From assembly GCA_017442855.1 (NCBI GenBank), contig JAFSPM010000024.1, positions 124,001 through 188,000 of the forward strand: 64,000 nucleotides of DNA, in the 5' to 3' direction. A program made the translations under genes and the position numbers. The notes below the pieces were generated by a model. The model made no database searches and was not told the origin of the DNA. It saw nothing but the letters and a program-made list of their open reading frames with translations. The DNA comes from Bacteroidaceae bacterium (lineage in GTDB: Bacteria > Bacteroidota > Bacteroidia > Bacteroidales > Bacteroidaceae). Positions 27,601 through 36,618 of this stretch are shown piece after piece (the stretch's first letter is position 1; every line of letters starts with the position of its first letter).

Positions 27601-27633
27601 TAAAAAAGAACTCTCACTAAATGTAATTGAGAG
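27601..27633 (-). terminator. Terminator of the sigma/anti-sigma operon
   Basis: Read on the minus strand: CTCTCA, 11-nt loop, TGAGAG, then TTCTTTTTTA. It lies just upstream of the metG promoter. Confidence 0.6.
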
Positions 27634-27644
27634 TTTATTTAAAG

Positions 27645-27681
27645 CAGAAAGGGACGCTGCGTCACGCAGTGTCCCTTTCTG
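27645..27681. terminator. Very stable 17-bp hairpin downstream of the sigma operon
   Basis: CAGAAAGGGAC-G-CTGCG / CGCAG-T-GTCCCTTTCTG with a 3-nt TCA loop; the only imperfect pair is a G-T wobble. It precedes the T-run hairpin at 27601-27633 in the direction of the minus-strand operon. The rest of the 27682-27797 gap is AT-rich and holds a 15-bp direct repeat TAAAGCAAATGAAAA at 27752 and 27778. Confidence 0.7.
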
Positions 27682-27797
27682 TTAGTTAGTGTTATTAGGT
27701 TTTGAGAGAATGAAACTTCACAGCTTCGTAGGTCACTAACTATATAATGTTTAAAGCAAATGAAAATGTTATATTAATAAAGCAAATGAAAAAACTT

Positions 27798-28295
27798 CTA
27801 TTTCTTGATGCTCTCTTGTTGCTCAATGGTCTTCAGCTGGCGTGACAGACTGTCTTTGACTTGCAGTTCGCCACCCTCGGCATCATCACCCAGTGCCACA
27901 GAAGGCGAGGTGATTTGTTGACCGATGGTGTCGTTCACCGCCATCTGATGATAGTCTTGCAACAAGGTTCGTTCAGCGAGGTTTCCCAATGCCAGCAACA
28001 TAGTCACCGCAGCTGCTGCTTTAGCGATAGGAGCCAAACGACTGAAGATGGACACGCTCTTGGCCTTTACCACAGGCATCTCAACCTGCTTGAGCAAGCG
28101 CTCGTCGAAATCATCACCCAGATGGTCTTGCTGCATGAACTTCTCATAAACGAACAGGTCTTTGTAGCGCAGTAAGTGCTGAGGCACATGGTCACCGTTG
28201 AAGAACTGGCGCAACTGCCTTTCTTCATCGACGGTGGTTTCACCATCCCAATACCGTTGCAAAAGATGTTCAATTTGTTGGGCGTTCATAAGCAT
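27798..28295 (-). CDS. Probable anti-sigma factor (single-pass membrane protein)
   Basis: 165-residue protein with no strong family motif. It has a cytoplasmic N-terminal half (EHLLQRYWDGETTVDEERQL, a helical segment common in Bacteroidetes proteins encoded after ECF sigma genes), one hydrophobic stretch at about residues 88-105 (AKAAAAVTMLLALGNLA) and a polar C-terminal half. It overlaps the sigma factor gene by 26 bp (or 20 bp if ATG 28289 is used), so the two are translationally coupled. This position and topology are the basis for the call. No zinc-binding HxxxCxxC motif is seen. Confidence 0.65.
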   Translation of the reverse strand: MLMNAQQIEHLLQRYWDGETTVDEERQLRQFFNGDHVPQHLLRYKDLFVYEKFMQQDHLGDDFDERLLKQVEMPVVKAKSVSIFSRLAPIAKAAAAVTMLLALGNLAERTLLQDYHQMAVNDTIGQQITSPSVALGDDAEGGELQVKDSLSRQLKTIEQQESIKK

Positions 28296-28788
28296 CCAAT
28301 CTTAATAAACCTTGCTTCACTTTTTGCCTGGCCCTGAACAGGTTAATCTTCACTTGTTCTTCAGTGATGTCCAGCGCTTGGGCAATCTCCTTATAGCTTT
28401 TTTCCTCGATGTCGCGCATCTGCATGATTTTGCGTTGCTTGTCGGGCAACTCATCCATCAGCCTATGCACCCACATGAGGCGTTCTTTTTGCTCCAGCTC
28501 TTCATACGGATTGGCATCATCTTGTGTCCGGTCATGCTGTTCGGTCAGTTCCTCTGTTCTGGCATCCATCTTCTCGCGCAGGTCAATGGCGAGGTTCTTG
28601 GTCAGTGTGAGGCAATAAGCCTCGATAGATTCCAGCGAGTTCCATTCCTCCCTTTTGTTCCAGACCTTGATGAGCGTTTCCTGCACGATATCCTCTGCTT
28701 CGGCCCTGTCGAATGTAATGCGCAGTGCCACTCGGAAGAGTTTGTCCTTCAGCGGAAGAATATCGTCACGAAAGCTGATCTCTTTCAT
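28270..28788 (-). CDS. ECF-type RNA polymerase sigma factor
   Basis: 172-residue sigma-70 family protein with only regions 2 and 4. Region 2 reads LFRVALRITFDRAEAEDIVQETLIKVWNK (core binding and -10 recognition). Region 4 is LPDKQRKIMQMRDIEEKSYKEIAQALDITEEQVKINLFRARQKVK, a helix-turn-helix for the -35 element. A typical ECF promoter (GTAAC, 16 bp, CGTCTA) lies just upstream, which suggests it drives its own operon. The probable anti-sigma gene overlaps its 3' end. The signal it responds to is unknown. Confidence 0.93.
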   Translation of the reverse strand: MKEISFRDDILPLKDKLFRVALRITFDRAEAEDIVQETLIKVWNKREEWNSLESIEAYCLTLTKNLAIDLREKMDARTEELTEQHDRTQDDANPYEELEQKERLMWVHRLMDELPDKQRKIMQMRDIEEKSYKEIAQALDITEEQVKINLFRARQKVKQGLLRLDAYERPTN

Positions 28789-28800
28789 CTCTTCATTAAT

Positions 28801-28828
28801 ATAGACGGATGAAACCGTGAAAAGTTAC
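28801..28828 (-). promoter_or_regulatory. ECF-type promoter of the sigma/anti-sigma operon
   Basis: On the minus strand GTAAC (28828-28824), 16-bp spacer, CGTCTAT (28807-28801), 12 bp before the ATG at 28788. This is the AAC/CGTC pattern of ECF sigma factors rather than TTTG/TAnnTTTG, so autoregulation is likely. I saw no second match in the window. Confidence 0.7.
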
Positions 28829-28845
28829 ACGTTCTCTCAAAAAAA

Positions 28846-29613
28846 TTATCTGATTATTGTTCCTTGATGGCCATCAAGGGCATTAGCAGCGGTGATAATC
28901 ACCTCTTTCACGCCAGCATCGATGGCTTGAAAGGCGTTCTCCAGTTTGGGTATCATACCTCCTTGTATCACGCCTTGCTCTACCAATTCGGCAAACTGCT
29001 GGCGGTTGATGTTGGCTATCACACTGTCGTCATCAGCCTCATCGCGCAACACGCCTTTCTTCTCGAAGCAAAACACTAGGGTCACATCGAAGAAGGAGGC
29101 TAATGCCTTGGCCGTTTCACCGGCAATGGTGTCGGCATTGGTGTTGAGGATGTTGCCCTTGCCGTCGTGGGTGAGGGGCGCCATCACAGGCACGATGCTT
29201 GCGTTCAAAAGGCTGCTCAGTCGCTCACCATCCACCTGTTTCACATCTCCCACAAAGCCATAGTCGATGTCTTTGACAGGGCGCTTGTCGGAAAGGATGA
29301 CGTTCATGTCGGCACCGGTAAGTCCTACGGCATTGATGCCTCGTGCTTGCAGTCCTGCCACAATGTTCTTGTTGACCAAGCCACCATAAACCATCGTCAC
29401 CACCTTCAGCATCTCGGCATCAGTGATACGACGGCCGTTCACCATCTGGGTCTCGATGCCCATGCTGGCAGCTAACTTAGTAGCAGAACGGCCACCACCG
29501 TGCACCAGCACTTTGGGACCTGGGATAGCGGCAAAGTCGCTGAACAGCTGTTGTAAACTTTCAGCTTCCTCAACAATCTTACCTCCGACTTTAATTACTG
29601 TTAGTTTATTCAT
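28846..29613 (-). CDS. argB: Acetylglutamate kinase
   Basis: Amino-acid kinase family enzyme (255 aa) phosphorylating N-acetylglutamate (or N-succinyl-ornithine-route equivalents in Bacteroidetes) in arginine synthesis. Motifs: N-terminal TVIKVGGKIVE, VHGGGRSATKLAA, NADTIAGETAKAL and C-terminal GGMIPKLENAFQAIDAGVKEVII. The protein is short, like unregulated forms without an N-terminal arginine-sensing helix. Its ATG overlaps the stop of speA by one base (TAATG), tying an arginine-making gene to an arginine-consuming one. Confidence 0.93.
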   Translation of the reverse strand: MNKLTVIKVGGKIVEEAESLQQLFSDFAAIPGPKVLVHGGGRSATKLAASMGIETQMVNGRRITDAEMLKVVTMVYGGLVNKNIVAGLQARGINAVGLTGADMNVILSDKRPVKDIDYGFVGDVKQVDGERLSSLLNASIVPVMAPLTHDGKGNILNTNADTIAGETAKALASFFDVTLVFCFEKKGVLRDEADDDSVIANINRQQFAELVEQGVIQGGMIPKLENAFQAIDAGVKEVIITAANALDGHQGTIIR

Positions 29614-31505
29614 TATTCAAGATATGTATAGCCATAGAGGCCAGAGCGGTAGTTGGACAGGAACTCCTTGCCCTCATCCACCGTAATCTTGCCTTCTTTT
29701 ACTGACTTGCTGACCCATGTCTCCAGGGTGCGTACCAGCTTCTTGGCACTGAACTGCACATAGTCGAGCACCTCGGCCACCGTCTCACCATCTATCACTT
29801 GGTCGATGGTGTAGCCCTTCTCATCTACAGAGATATGTACGGCATTGGTGTCGCCAAACAGGTTGTGCATGTCGCCCAGGATTTCCTGATAGGCACCTAC
29901 GAGGAACACGCCCAAGTAATAGTGCTCTTTCTGTTTCAGCGAATGCACGGGCAGGTAGTTGGATACACTGCGGGTGGTGATGAAACTGGCAATCTTGCCA
30001 TCAGAGTCGCAAGTGATATCCTGCAAGGTGGCTTCCTTATCAGGCTTCTCGTCCAAGCGTTGCAGCGGCATGATGGGGAATATCTGGTCGATAGACCAAG
30101 AGTCGGGCAGCGATTGGAACAATGAGAAATTGCAGAAATATTTATCTGCCAACAGCTTGGGCAAACCACGCAACTCATCGGGCGTGTGCTTTAAGTTCTG
30201 TGCAATATGGTTCACTTCGCGCATCACGCTCCAGTAAAGACATTCTATCTGTGCACGTGTTTGCAGGTCCACCAGTCCGTGACTGAACAGGTTCAATGAC
30301 TCGTCGCGAATCTGCTCGGCATCGTGAAATGCCTCCAGCATGGTGTTCTGGTTTAGCTTGTCCCAGATAGAATACAACTCACGTACCAGCTCGTGGTCCT
30401 CAGGCTTGATGTCAATATCATCATCCCATTCAGGCAGATGCGCCGTTTCCAGTACATCGAAAATCAACACAGAATGATAGGCTGACAGGGCACGACCACT
30501 CTCGGTAATGATATTGGGATGCGGTATATTGTTCTTGTCGCTGATATCTACCAGTGTAGAGATGGCATCGTTCACATACTCCTGAATAGAATAATTCACG
30601 CTGCCTTCGTTGGTACCCGAACGGGTGCCGTCGTAGTCAACACCCAGACCACCGCCGATATCCACGAACTCAACGTTGAAGCCTAAGCGGTGCAGCTGCA
30701 CATAGAACTGTGAGGACTCTACCAAGGCACGTTGGATATGGCGTATTTTCGTAACCTGACTACCGATATGGAAATGAATCAGTTTGAGGCAATCCTCCAT
30801 CTTTTTCTCCTTCAGGTAGTCAAGGGCTTCAAGCAGCTCGCTGGATGTCAAACCAAACTTGCTGGCATCGCCACCGCTCTGCTCCCACTTGCCACTGCCA
30901 GAAGAAGCCAGCTTGATTCGGATACCGATGTTTGGGCGCAAGTTCAGGGTCTTGGCCACCTTGGTAATCAGTGGCAGCTCGTTCATCTTCTCCACCACGA
31001 GGAAGATGCGCTTGCCCATCTTCTGTGCCAGCAGTGCCAGTTCGATATAGCTCTCGTCCTTATAACCGTTGCAGATAATCAGCGAATCTGAGTCCATGTT
31101 GGTGGCAATCACGGCATGCAACTCAGGTTTCGAACCAGCCTCCAGTCCGAGGTTATATTTCTTACCATGGCTTACCACCTCTTCCACTACGGGTCTCATC
31201 TGGTTTACCTTGATGGGGTAGATGATAAAGTTCTGAGCTTTATAATTGTATTCCTCAGATGCCCGCTTGAAGCAGTGTGAAATCTTCTCGATACGGTTGT
31301 CGAGGATATCAGGGAAACGCACCAGCATGGGAGCCGTTACGTCGCGCAAAGCCAGCTCGTCCACCAGCTCTCTCAGATCGACCTCTACACCGTCTTTCAA
31401 CGGAGTAACCACCACATGACCTTTGTCATTGATACCAAAGTACGAAGCTCCCCACCCCTTAATGTTGTAGAGCTCTTCAGAATCTTCAATACGCCATTTT
31501 CTCAT
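29613..31505 (-). CDS. speA: Biosynthetic arginine decarboxylase
   Basis: PLP-dependent fold-III decarboxylase (630 aa, normal for SpeA) converting arginine to agmatine for polyamine synthesis. Visible: IYPIKVNQ with the PLP-binding Lys, HFHIGSQ, GGGLGVDYDG and the later ESGRALSAYHSVLIFDVLE. The C-terminal part (YLPVHSLKQKEHYYLGVFLVGAYQEILGDMHNLFGDTNAVHI) supplies the second half of the active site. Translationally coupled to argB (TAATG). A divergent promoter region separates it from cutC. Agmatine could feed the agmatine deiminase-like or ureohydrolase-like proteins in this window. Confidence 0.96.
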   Translation of the reverse strand: MRKWRIEDSEELYNIKGWGASYFGINDKGHVVVTPLKDGVEVDLRELVDELALRDVTAPMLVRFPDILDNRIEKISHCFKRASEEYNYKAQNFIIYPIKVNQMRPVVEEVVSHGKKYNLGLEAGSKPELHAVIATNMDSDSLIICNGYKDESYIELALLAQKMGKRIFLVVEKMNELPLITKVAKTLNLRPNIGIRIKLASSGSGKWEQSGGDASKFGLTSSELLEALDYLKEKKMEDCLKLIHFHIGSQVTKIRHIQRALVESSQFYVQLHRLGFNVEFVDIGGGLGVDYDGTRSGTNEGSVNYSIQEYVNDAISTLVDISDKNNIPHPNIITESGRALSAYHSVLIFDVLETAHLPEWDDDIDIKPEDHELVRELYSIWDKLNQNTMLEAFHDAEQIRDESLNLFSHGLVDLQTRAQIECLYWSVMREVNHIAQNLKHTPDELRGLPKLLADKYFCNFSLFQSLPDSWSIDQIFPIMPLQRLDEKPDKEATLQDITCDSDGKIASFITTRSVSNYLPVHSLKQKEHYYLGVFLVGAYQEILGDMHNLFGDTNAVHISVDEKGYTIDQVIDGETVAEVLDYVQFSAKKLVRTLETWVSKSVKEGKITVDEGKEFLSNYRSGLYGYTYLE

Positions 31506-31547
31506 TTCACTGTTATCTCGCTAATAAATAATAATAGGTTTGGATGG

Positions 31548-31585
31548 CAAAAGTAATAAAAATAAGGATAAAACTATTATATTTG
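31548..31585. promoter_or_regulatory. Divergent -7 boxes for speA and cutC
   Basis: TACTTTTG on the minus strand (31555-31548) faces speA. TATATTTG on the plus strand (31578-31585) faces cutC and lies inside the longer cutC frame. The two promoters back onto each other within 38 bp; no clean -33 boxes are seen. Confidence 0.6.
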
Positions 31586-31602
31586 CAAGAAAAACAACAG
31601 AT

Positions 31603-32352
31603 ATGAAGAATTATAAGATTGAAATCTGTGCCAATTCGGCTGAAAGTGTTGTCATGGCACAACGTGGAGGAGCTAATAGGGTAGAACTTTGTGCGGGCAT
31701 TCCCGAAGGAGGTACCACCCCGTCTTTTGGTGAAATAGCAGCAGCGAGAAGCCAACTGAAGAAGACCAAGCTGCATGTGATTATCCGTCCTCGTGGGGGC
31801 GACTTTTGCTATTCTTCTCTTGAGAGGAAGATCATGCTTTCAGACATTACGAATAGCAAGCTCTTAGACGTTGACGGATTTGTATTTGGATGCCTCACTC
31901 CTGAAGGAGATGTGGATATCAAGGTCATGAAGCAACTGATGAAAGCTGCCAAAGGGAAGAGTGTGACTTTCCATCGTGCTTTTGATATGTGTCGCGATCC
32001 TTTCCAGGCATTGGAGGACATCATTGCCTTGGGATGCGACCGCATCCTTACCTCTGGGCAACGGGCTACTGCTGAAGAGGGTATTCCTCTCATTAAGAAG
32101 TTGGTGGAGCGGGCTGCCGGGCGCATCATCATTATGCCTGGTGGGGGCGTCTCGTCACTGGATATCCGAAAGATAGCCGATGAAACAGGTGCTACTGAGT
32201 TCCATTTCACAGCACGCAAATCGGTGGAGAGTCCTATGCAGTATCGCAACCCCTATGTATCGATGGGTGACGTGGTGAAAATAGAGGAATACAGTAAGTT
32301 AGTGACAGATCCTCACTTGGTGAAGGCAACTATTAGGGCGTTAAAAGATTGA
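31603..32352 (+). CDS. cutC: CutC family protein (copper homeostasis-type TIM barrel)
   Basis: 249-residue TIM-barrel protein of the CutC family. Family segments include IEICANSAESVVMAQRGGANRVELC, GGTTPSFGEIA, VIIRPRGGDFCYS, VTFHRAFDMCRDPFQALEDI and IMPGGGVSS. The family is linked to copper tolerance by older genetics, but a biochemical function is not established. ATG 31603 is used because the -7 box at 31578-31585 lies within the longer frame from 31540. A secreted esterase-like gene follows after 37 bp and may be cotranscribed. Confidence 0.9.
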   Translation: MKNYKIEICANSAESVVMAQRGGANRVELCAGIPEGGTTPSFGEIAAARSQLKKTKLHVIIRPRGGDFCYSSLERKIMLSDITNSKLLDVDGFVFGCLTPEGDVDIKVMKQLMKAAKGKSVTFHRAFDMCRDPFQALEDIIALGCDRILTSGQRATAEEGIPLIKKLVERAAGRIIIMPGGGVSSLDIRKIADETGATEFHFTARKSVESPMQYRNPYVSMGDVVKIEEYSKLVTDPHLVKATIRALKD

Positions 32353-32389
32353 AAAATGTTACGTAGGTAAATTGAGAATAAAAGATACT

Positions 32390-33838
32390 ATGAAAAAGTT
32401 TTTTGGATTGTTGGCACTGGCTCTGATGATTGGAGCCAATGCAGAAGCAAAGGTGAGGTTGCCACACCTGTTGGGTGACAACATGGTATTGCAACAACAG
32501 ACTGATGCCCGCTTGTGGGGATGGGCAGATGCTGGCAAAACCGTGAAGGTAACGGTATCGTGGAACAACGATACTTATACTGCCAAGGCTGATGCACAAG
32601 GGAAGTGGAAACTCACTGTCAAGACTCCAGAGGCATCGTTTACTCCACTGAGCATCACATTTGATGATGGTGAGAAGACCACGCTGAACAATATCCTCAG
32701 TGGTGAGGTGTGGGTATGTGCAGGGCAGAGTAATATGGAGATGACTGTTAAAGGTTACAGCGATTGTCCTGTAGAGGATTATAACCATGTGGTAGCCGAT
32801 GCGGTTCATTCTTCTGGCGTTCGCCATGCCAAGATACCAAGTGTCATGCGTATGACACCGCAGGAGGATGCCAATACCGAGTGGATAGACTGTAATCCTA
32901 ATACCGTGGGCGACTTTAGCGCTACTGGTTATTTCTTTGCCCGTATGGTGAGCAGAACCTTGAGCATTCCTGTGGGACTGATTGAGGCCAATAAGGGCGG
33001 TAGCCGTGTGGAAGGATGGCTCACCAGGGAGAACCTGCAAAAATATACAGACGAGTCGTTGGATTCTTTGGAGATTGTCAAGAAATGGCCGATTGACATG
33101 AACCGCCAGTTGGTATGGGGCAATGGTACTTTCAATCCTATATTGAATTATACCGTGAAGGGCATCTTGTTCTATCAGGGTTGCTCGAATGTAGGGGATC
33201 CCGGCGACCAGTATTCTAATCGTTTGGCACTGTTGGTTAAGCAATGGCGTGAGCAGTTTGCTTTAGGTGATATTCCTTTTTACTTTGTGGAGATTGCACC
33301 TTATATATATGGAGGAGTGAATGAAACTCCTGCAGCCTACTTGCGTGAGCAACAGTTTAAGGCACAGAGCCTGATACCTAATAGCGGTCTGGTTGGCACC
33401 AACGATGGGTCTTATCCATATGAGACAGAGAATATCCACCCGACTCAGAAACAGAAGGTGGGTGAGAGGTTGGCTTTCTTGGCCCTCAACGAGACCTATG
33501 GCATGGAAGGCATCCGTTGTAAGAATCCTTCGTTCAAGAGCATGACCATAAAGGATAACGAGGTGACCATGCAGTTTGATAATACCTATGTTGGCTTTAC
33601 CCGTCAGTATGGTTTTGAGGGCTTTGAGATAGCAGGCGAGGACAAGGTGTTCCACAAAGTAACCAAATCGCATTCCACCATGTCGTGGGCAACGGGCTCG
33701 GTGAGCATCACTATATCATCTGATGAAGTACCTCATCCTGTGGCTGTACGCTATTGCTTCCGCAATTTCCAGTTAGGCAACGTGGCCAATATGGCTGGCT
33801 TGCCACTTATTCCTTTCCGTACGGACGATTGGGATTAG
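32390..33838 (+). CDS. Secreted sialate O-acetylesterase-like protein (SASA/SGNH)
   Basis: 482-residue exported protein (signal peptide MKKFFGLLALALMIGANAEA; ATG 32390 preferred over 32372). After an N-terminal beta domain comes the SGNH esterase core: block I CAGQSNMEM (nucleophile Ser), block II NKGGSRVEGW, block III FYQGCSNVGDP and block V ENIHPTQKQK (catalytic His). The C-terminal domain is beta-rich. Such enzymes remove O-acetyl groups from sialic acid or plant glycans; the substrate is not clear here. Its last 32 bp overlap the convergent glycosidase-like gene. Confidence 0.88.
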   Translation: MKKFFGLLALALMIGANAEAKVRLPHLLGDNMVLQQQTDARLWGWADAGKTVKVTVSWNNDTYTAKADAQGKWKLTVKTPEASFTPLSITFDDGEKTTLNNILSGEVWVCAGQSNMEMTVKGYSDCPVEDYNHVVADAVHSSGVRHAKIPSVMRMTPQEDANTEWIDCNPNTVGDFSATGYFFARMVSRTLSIPVGLIEANKGGSRVEGWLTRENLQKYTDESLDSLEIVKKWPIDMNRQLVWGNGTFNPILNYTVKGILFYQGCSNVGDPGDQYSNRLALLVKQWREQFALGDIPFYFVEIAPYIYGGVNETPAAYLREQQFKAQSLIPNSGLVGTNDGSYPYETENIHPTQKQKVGERLAFLALNETYGMEGIRCKNPSFKSMTIKDNEVTMQFDNTYVGFTRQYGFEGFEIAGEDKVFHKVTKSHSTMSWATGSVSITISSDEVPHPVAVRYCFRNFQLGNVANMAGLPLIPFRTDDWD

Positions 33839-35819
33839 TAAGTTCGGGATATTTCACATCAAAGTGTCCTGTGATGGCTGCTAACAAGAAGTAGTAATTA
33901 TCCGCCAAATAGTTATAACCAGAGGGAGCGCCTCCTTTCGTGCGCCAATCCACACTCTGTACATATCCTGGGAATACACCTGAATGGGTGTATTCCCTTT
34001 CAAATGTAGCCAGCATCTTGAAGAGAATATCGTCTGCTTCTGCTCTCAAGTCCACGTGATAGAGGGCATTGAGGAAATGACAGGCAGCTTGTCCACAAAG
34101 TCCACCGTTCTCATAGCGTCCCCAGCGTGTCATCTCGTCCCAGGTTCCTTTATCTTCCTTCGCTACAGGCAACAAGGGGCCTGGAATCCCATATACTCCA
34201 TCGTAGCCTTGCTCCTGCATCTTGGCAAGCATGATTCGCATCATTTTTTTACCCAACTCCTGAGGTACCAAGCCTTCGTTGATGGCCATCGAAGTGATGA
34301 AGGTAAACATATAGTCGTGCATCCTTCCATTCTGACTTACCCATCCTGCATAGACTCCCGTCTCTGGATTGTAAAATGTACGATGAAAAGTCTGCTTAAA
34401 CATTGCCAATGCCTGTTCGATAGTCCGTGTATTTTCCTGTAACTTATCAAATATCTTCTTTGTACTTTCCAGTGCCCTATAAGCCTGCAAGTTCAAGTAG
34501 GCGTCCTTGTGTCCAAAGGCAAAATCGTCCCACCAGTTGAAACTACTTCTGCCATCTTCTAACTTATTGCCATGAAAGGGAGCTTCAAAGATGCCGTCAT
34601 GGTCAATATCCCTATCCAATACCCCCTTCACCAAACGCTTGATTTCTGGCAGATACTGTCGGATAAAAGCCCAATCGTGGGTAGTAATCAGATAGTCATA
34701 GATGGCGATAAGGGTTATCTCTGTACACTCGTAGCCAAAGTCGGCAATGCGGTTGGACTGTGGGTCTATTCGCTCTCGGAGCGCTATCTCAATAGAGTTC
34801 TTCAAGCCGTCAATCATGGAAAACGAGGCATCCAACGCAGGAGTAAAAGGCAACAAATCGGCACGGAAAGCTAAAGCCAGGTGACCAATGCCAGAAAGCA
34901 TGATGTTATCGCCCATTGTCATGGTCTCGGGATTTAAGGTAAAGGCATTTTGCCAACAACGGCGCAGACCATCGAACTTGGCGTCACTCAGGTCAACACC
35001 TGCCAGATGTGGATAGTTGTCTTCCAGAACGGTAAACTTGATAGTAGTTTCCTCAATGGGTTTACGTGCATGAAATGATAGTGCTACAGAACCTAAATGT
35101 ACTGACTTCCGATAGGTATGCCCGCCTCTATTAAAAGGGCCCAAGGATAGTCCCGTATTATCATAGTCTGGTAGGAAATGTTCTTGTAAATAGACATCTG
35201 GTTCACTGGCCTCAATTTTTACCAGTCCATAGTCGGGGAAATGTAAAACGGCAGGCAATTGAAACGATGCTTTTACGATTCGAGGGGTATAAAAAGTTTC
35301 AGGGGTGTCATATCGTGACGTGGGTGGGTCGTCCGTCTTCTTTGACCACACCGATACAGGCGATACATCGGGGGCTGTATGGATACAGAATAGCTCACCT
35401 TTCATCTTGCCCTCAGCTGTGATATCCAACGCAAAAGTATGTGCACCTTGTGGATAGATGGAGCAATTGCGAATCTCTCCGTTCCCAAAATTCACCTGCT
35501 CATAACTGATAATCCCACCATGATAGGAAGCTTTGGCTTTTCTCTTATTAAAAGAATCCTGTTGGTTGCCTATCAGTACACCGCCCTTGCCTGGGCGTAA
35601 CAACGAACGGTCGGTATAGCGCGTACTCCTGGCACCAGCCTCCACGCCCCAGTACGACATCATGGGAAATGCTTTAGCCCAAGCCACAGCATAATAGGGA
35701 GATACAAACGTGATGAATTCTCCACTTCGGTCAATCTTGACTTCAGTGGAATCTACTTGTGCCATGATGGCGTTGCAACTCAACAAACTGCAAAGACAAA
35801 GTATGATTATTCTTCTCAT
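33807..35819 (-). CDS. Secreted six-hairpin glycosidase-like protein
   Basis: 670-residue protein with a signal peptide (MRRIIILCLCSLLSCNAIMA). The first about 270 residues look like a beta-sandwich. The second half resembles an (alpha/alpha)6 barrel: ECTEITLIAIYDYLITTHDWAFIRQYLPEIKRL, RDIDHDGIFEAP, NWWDDFAFGHKDAY, FYNPETGVYAGW and RWGRYENGGLCGQA. This matches the general plan of GH63/GH78/GH94-like enzymes, but I cannot assign a family or a catalytic pair. It starts within the last bases of the polysaccharide deacetylase gene (ATGA overlap), so the two act in one operon, probably on one glycan. Confidence 0.7.
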   Translation of the reverse strand: MRRIIILCLCSLLSCNAIMAQVDSTEVKIDRSGEFITFVSPYYAVAWAKAFPMMSYWGVEAGARSTRYTDRSLLRPGKGGVLIGNQQDSFNKRKAKASYHGGIISYEQVNFGNGEIRNCSIYPQGAHTFALDITAEGKMKGELFCIHTAPDVSPVSVWSKKTDDPPTSRYDTPETFYTPRIVKASFQLPAVLHFPDYGLVKIEASEPDVYLQEHFLPDYDNTGLSLGPFNRGGHTYRKSVHLGSVALSFHARKPIEETTIKFTVLEDNYPHLAGVDLSDAKFDGLRRCWQNAFTLNPETMTMGDNIMLSGIGHLALAFRADLLPFTPALDASFSMIDGLKNSIEIALRERIDPQSNRIADFGYECTEITLIAIYDYLITTHDWAFIRQYLPEIKRLVKGVLDRDIDHDGIFEAPFHGNKLEDGRSSFNWWDDFAFGHKDAYLNLQAYRALESTKKIFDKLQENTRTIEQALAMFKQTFHRTFYNPETGVYAGWVSQNGRMHDYMFTFITSMAINEGLVPQELGKKMMRIMLAKMQEQGYDGVYGIPGPLLPVAKEDKGTWDEMTRWGRYENGGLCGQAACHFLNALYHVDLRAEADDILFKMLATFEREYTHSGVFPGYVQSVDWRTKGGAPSGYNYLADNYYFLLAAITGHFDVKYPELTNPNRPYGKE

Positions 35820-36601
35820 TTTTGCTGTTGTATATATGACAATACATCAGAGAAAGTGCCTACCCATATTTCAGGATGGGATGCCAAGTATTCTATCATC
35901 TGCTGATGCTCAGCAGTATCTACTGTCACCCAGTCGCCCCCTATACCATGAAACAAAATTACACCTGCTCCACCATTAGCCAATACCTTTTCGATGAATG
36001 CTATCATTTGAGATGCCTTATAATTAGGAAAGGCGGTAAAGGCAGGTACGTTGGCAGGGTTTAGTTGAGAAGGCGATGTAATTATATCTTCAGTGTCACT
36101 CATTCGGGCAAAGCTGCAGATACCTTGCTCAATCATGGGTGCGCCATAGTCCTTACCACCTGCCTTGGGCTGTCCGCAAGGATAGGCAAAGCTATGCTCT
36201 TGTTTCCCATCGATAGCACTAAGCATGCTATTCATAATCTTGATTTCTGTAAGCATTTCATCGATAGTATAGCATTCAAGCGAGCGACAATGCCCCGACA
36301 AAGTATCAGCTTTCGCATCATTGCACGCATGATAGATAGTATGATTACCCAACTCATGACCTTGTTGACTTACATTCCGCCAACGGGGAATATCTTGTTC
36401 TGTCAAATAACAGCCCATCAGAAAGAAGGTGCCCTTGAATCCGTGTTTGTTTAGTGCTGGTACCACGTTTTCCCATTGTGTGTGGCATCCATCGTCGTAG
36501 GTAAGCATGATGGCAGCTTTCTTGCCTGTTGGCCATTGTATCTGCGCCATCGCCCACAATGGAAGGCAAATTAACAAACTATATGTAATCAGTCTTTTCA
36601 T
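35816..36601 (-). CDS. Secreted polysaccharide deacetylase (NodB/CE4 fold)
   Basis: 261-residue exported protein starting at ATG 36601 (MKRLITYSLLICLPLWAMAQ signal peptide). The NodB domain shows motif 1 LTYDDGCHTQW (catalytic and metal Asp pair), motif 2 HELGNHTIYHA (two metal His, here H...H separated by five residues), and FAYPCGQPK as motif 3. Removes N- or O-acetyl groups from a polysaccharide. Overlaps the downstream glycosidase-like gene by 4 bp and follows aroK by 17 bp, so it may share the aroK promoter. Confidence 0.88.
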   Translation of the reverse strand: MKRLITYSLLICLPLWAMAQIQWPTGKKAAIMLTYDDGCHTQWENVVPALNKHGFKGTFFLMGCYLTEQDIPRWRNVSQQGHELGNHTIYHACNDAKADTLSGHCRSLECYTIDEMLTEIKIMNSMLSAIDGKQEHSFAYPCGQPKAGGKDYGAPMIEQGICSFARMSDTEDIITSPSQLNPANVPAFTAFPNYKASQMIAFIEKVLANGGAGVILFHGIGGDWVTVDTAEHQQMIEYLASHPEIWVGTFSDVLSYIQQQK

Positions 36602-36618
36602 GGTTAATGGCATATGGT

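Noticed and set aside
32333-33244. 303-codon minus-strand open frame under the sialate esterase-like gene
   Set aside because: Antisense shadow of a gene with a signal peptide and a full SGNH motif set.
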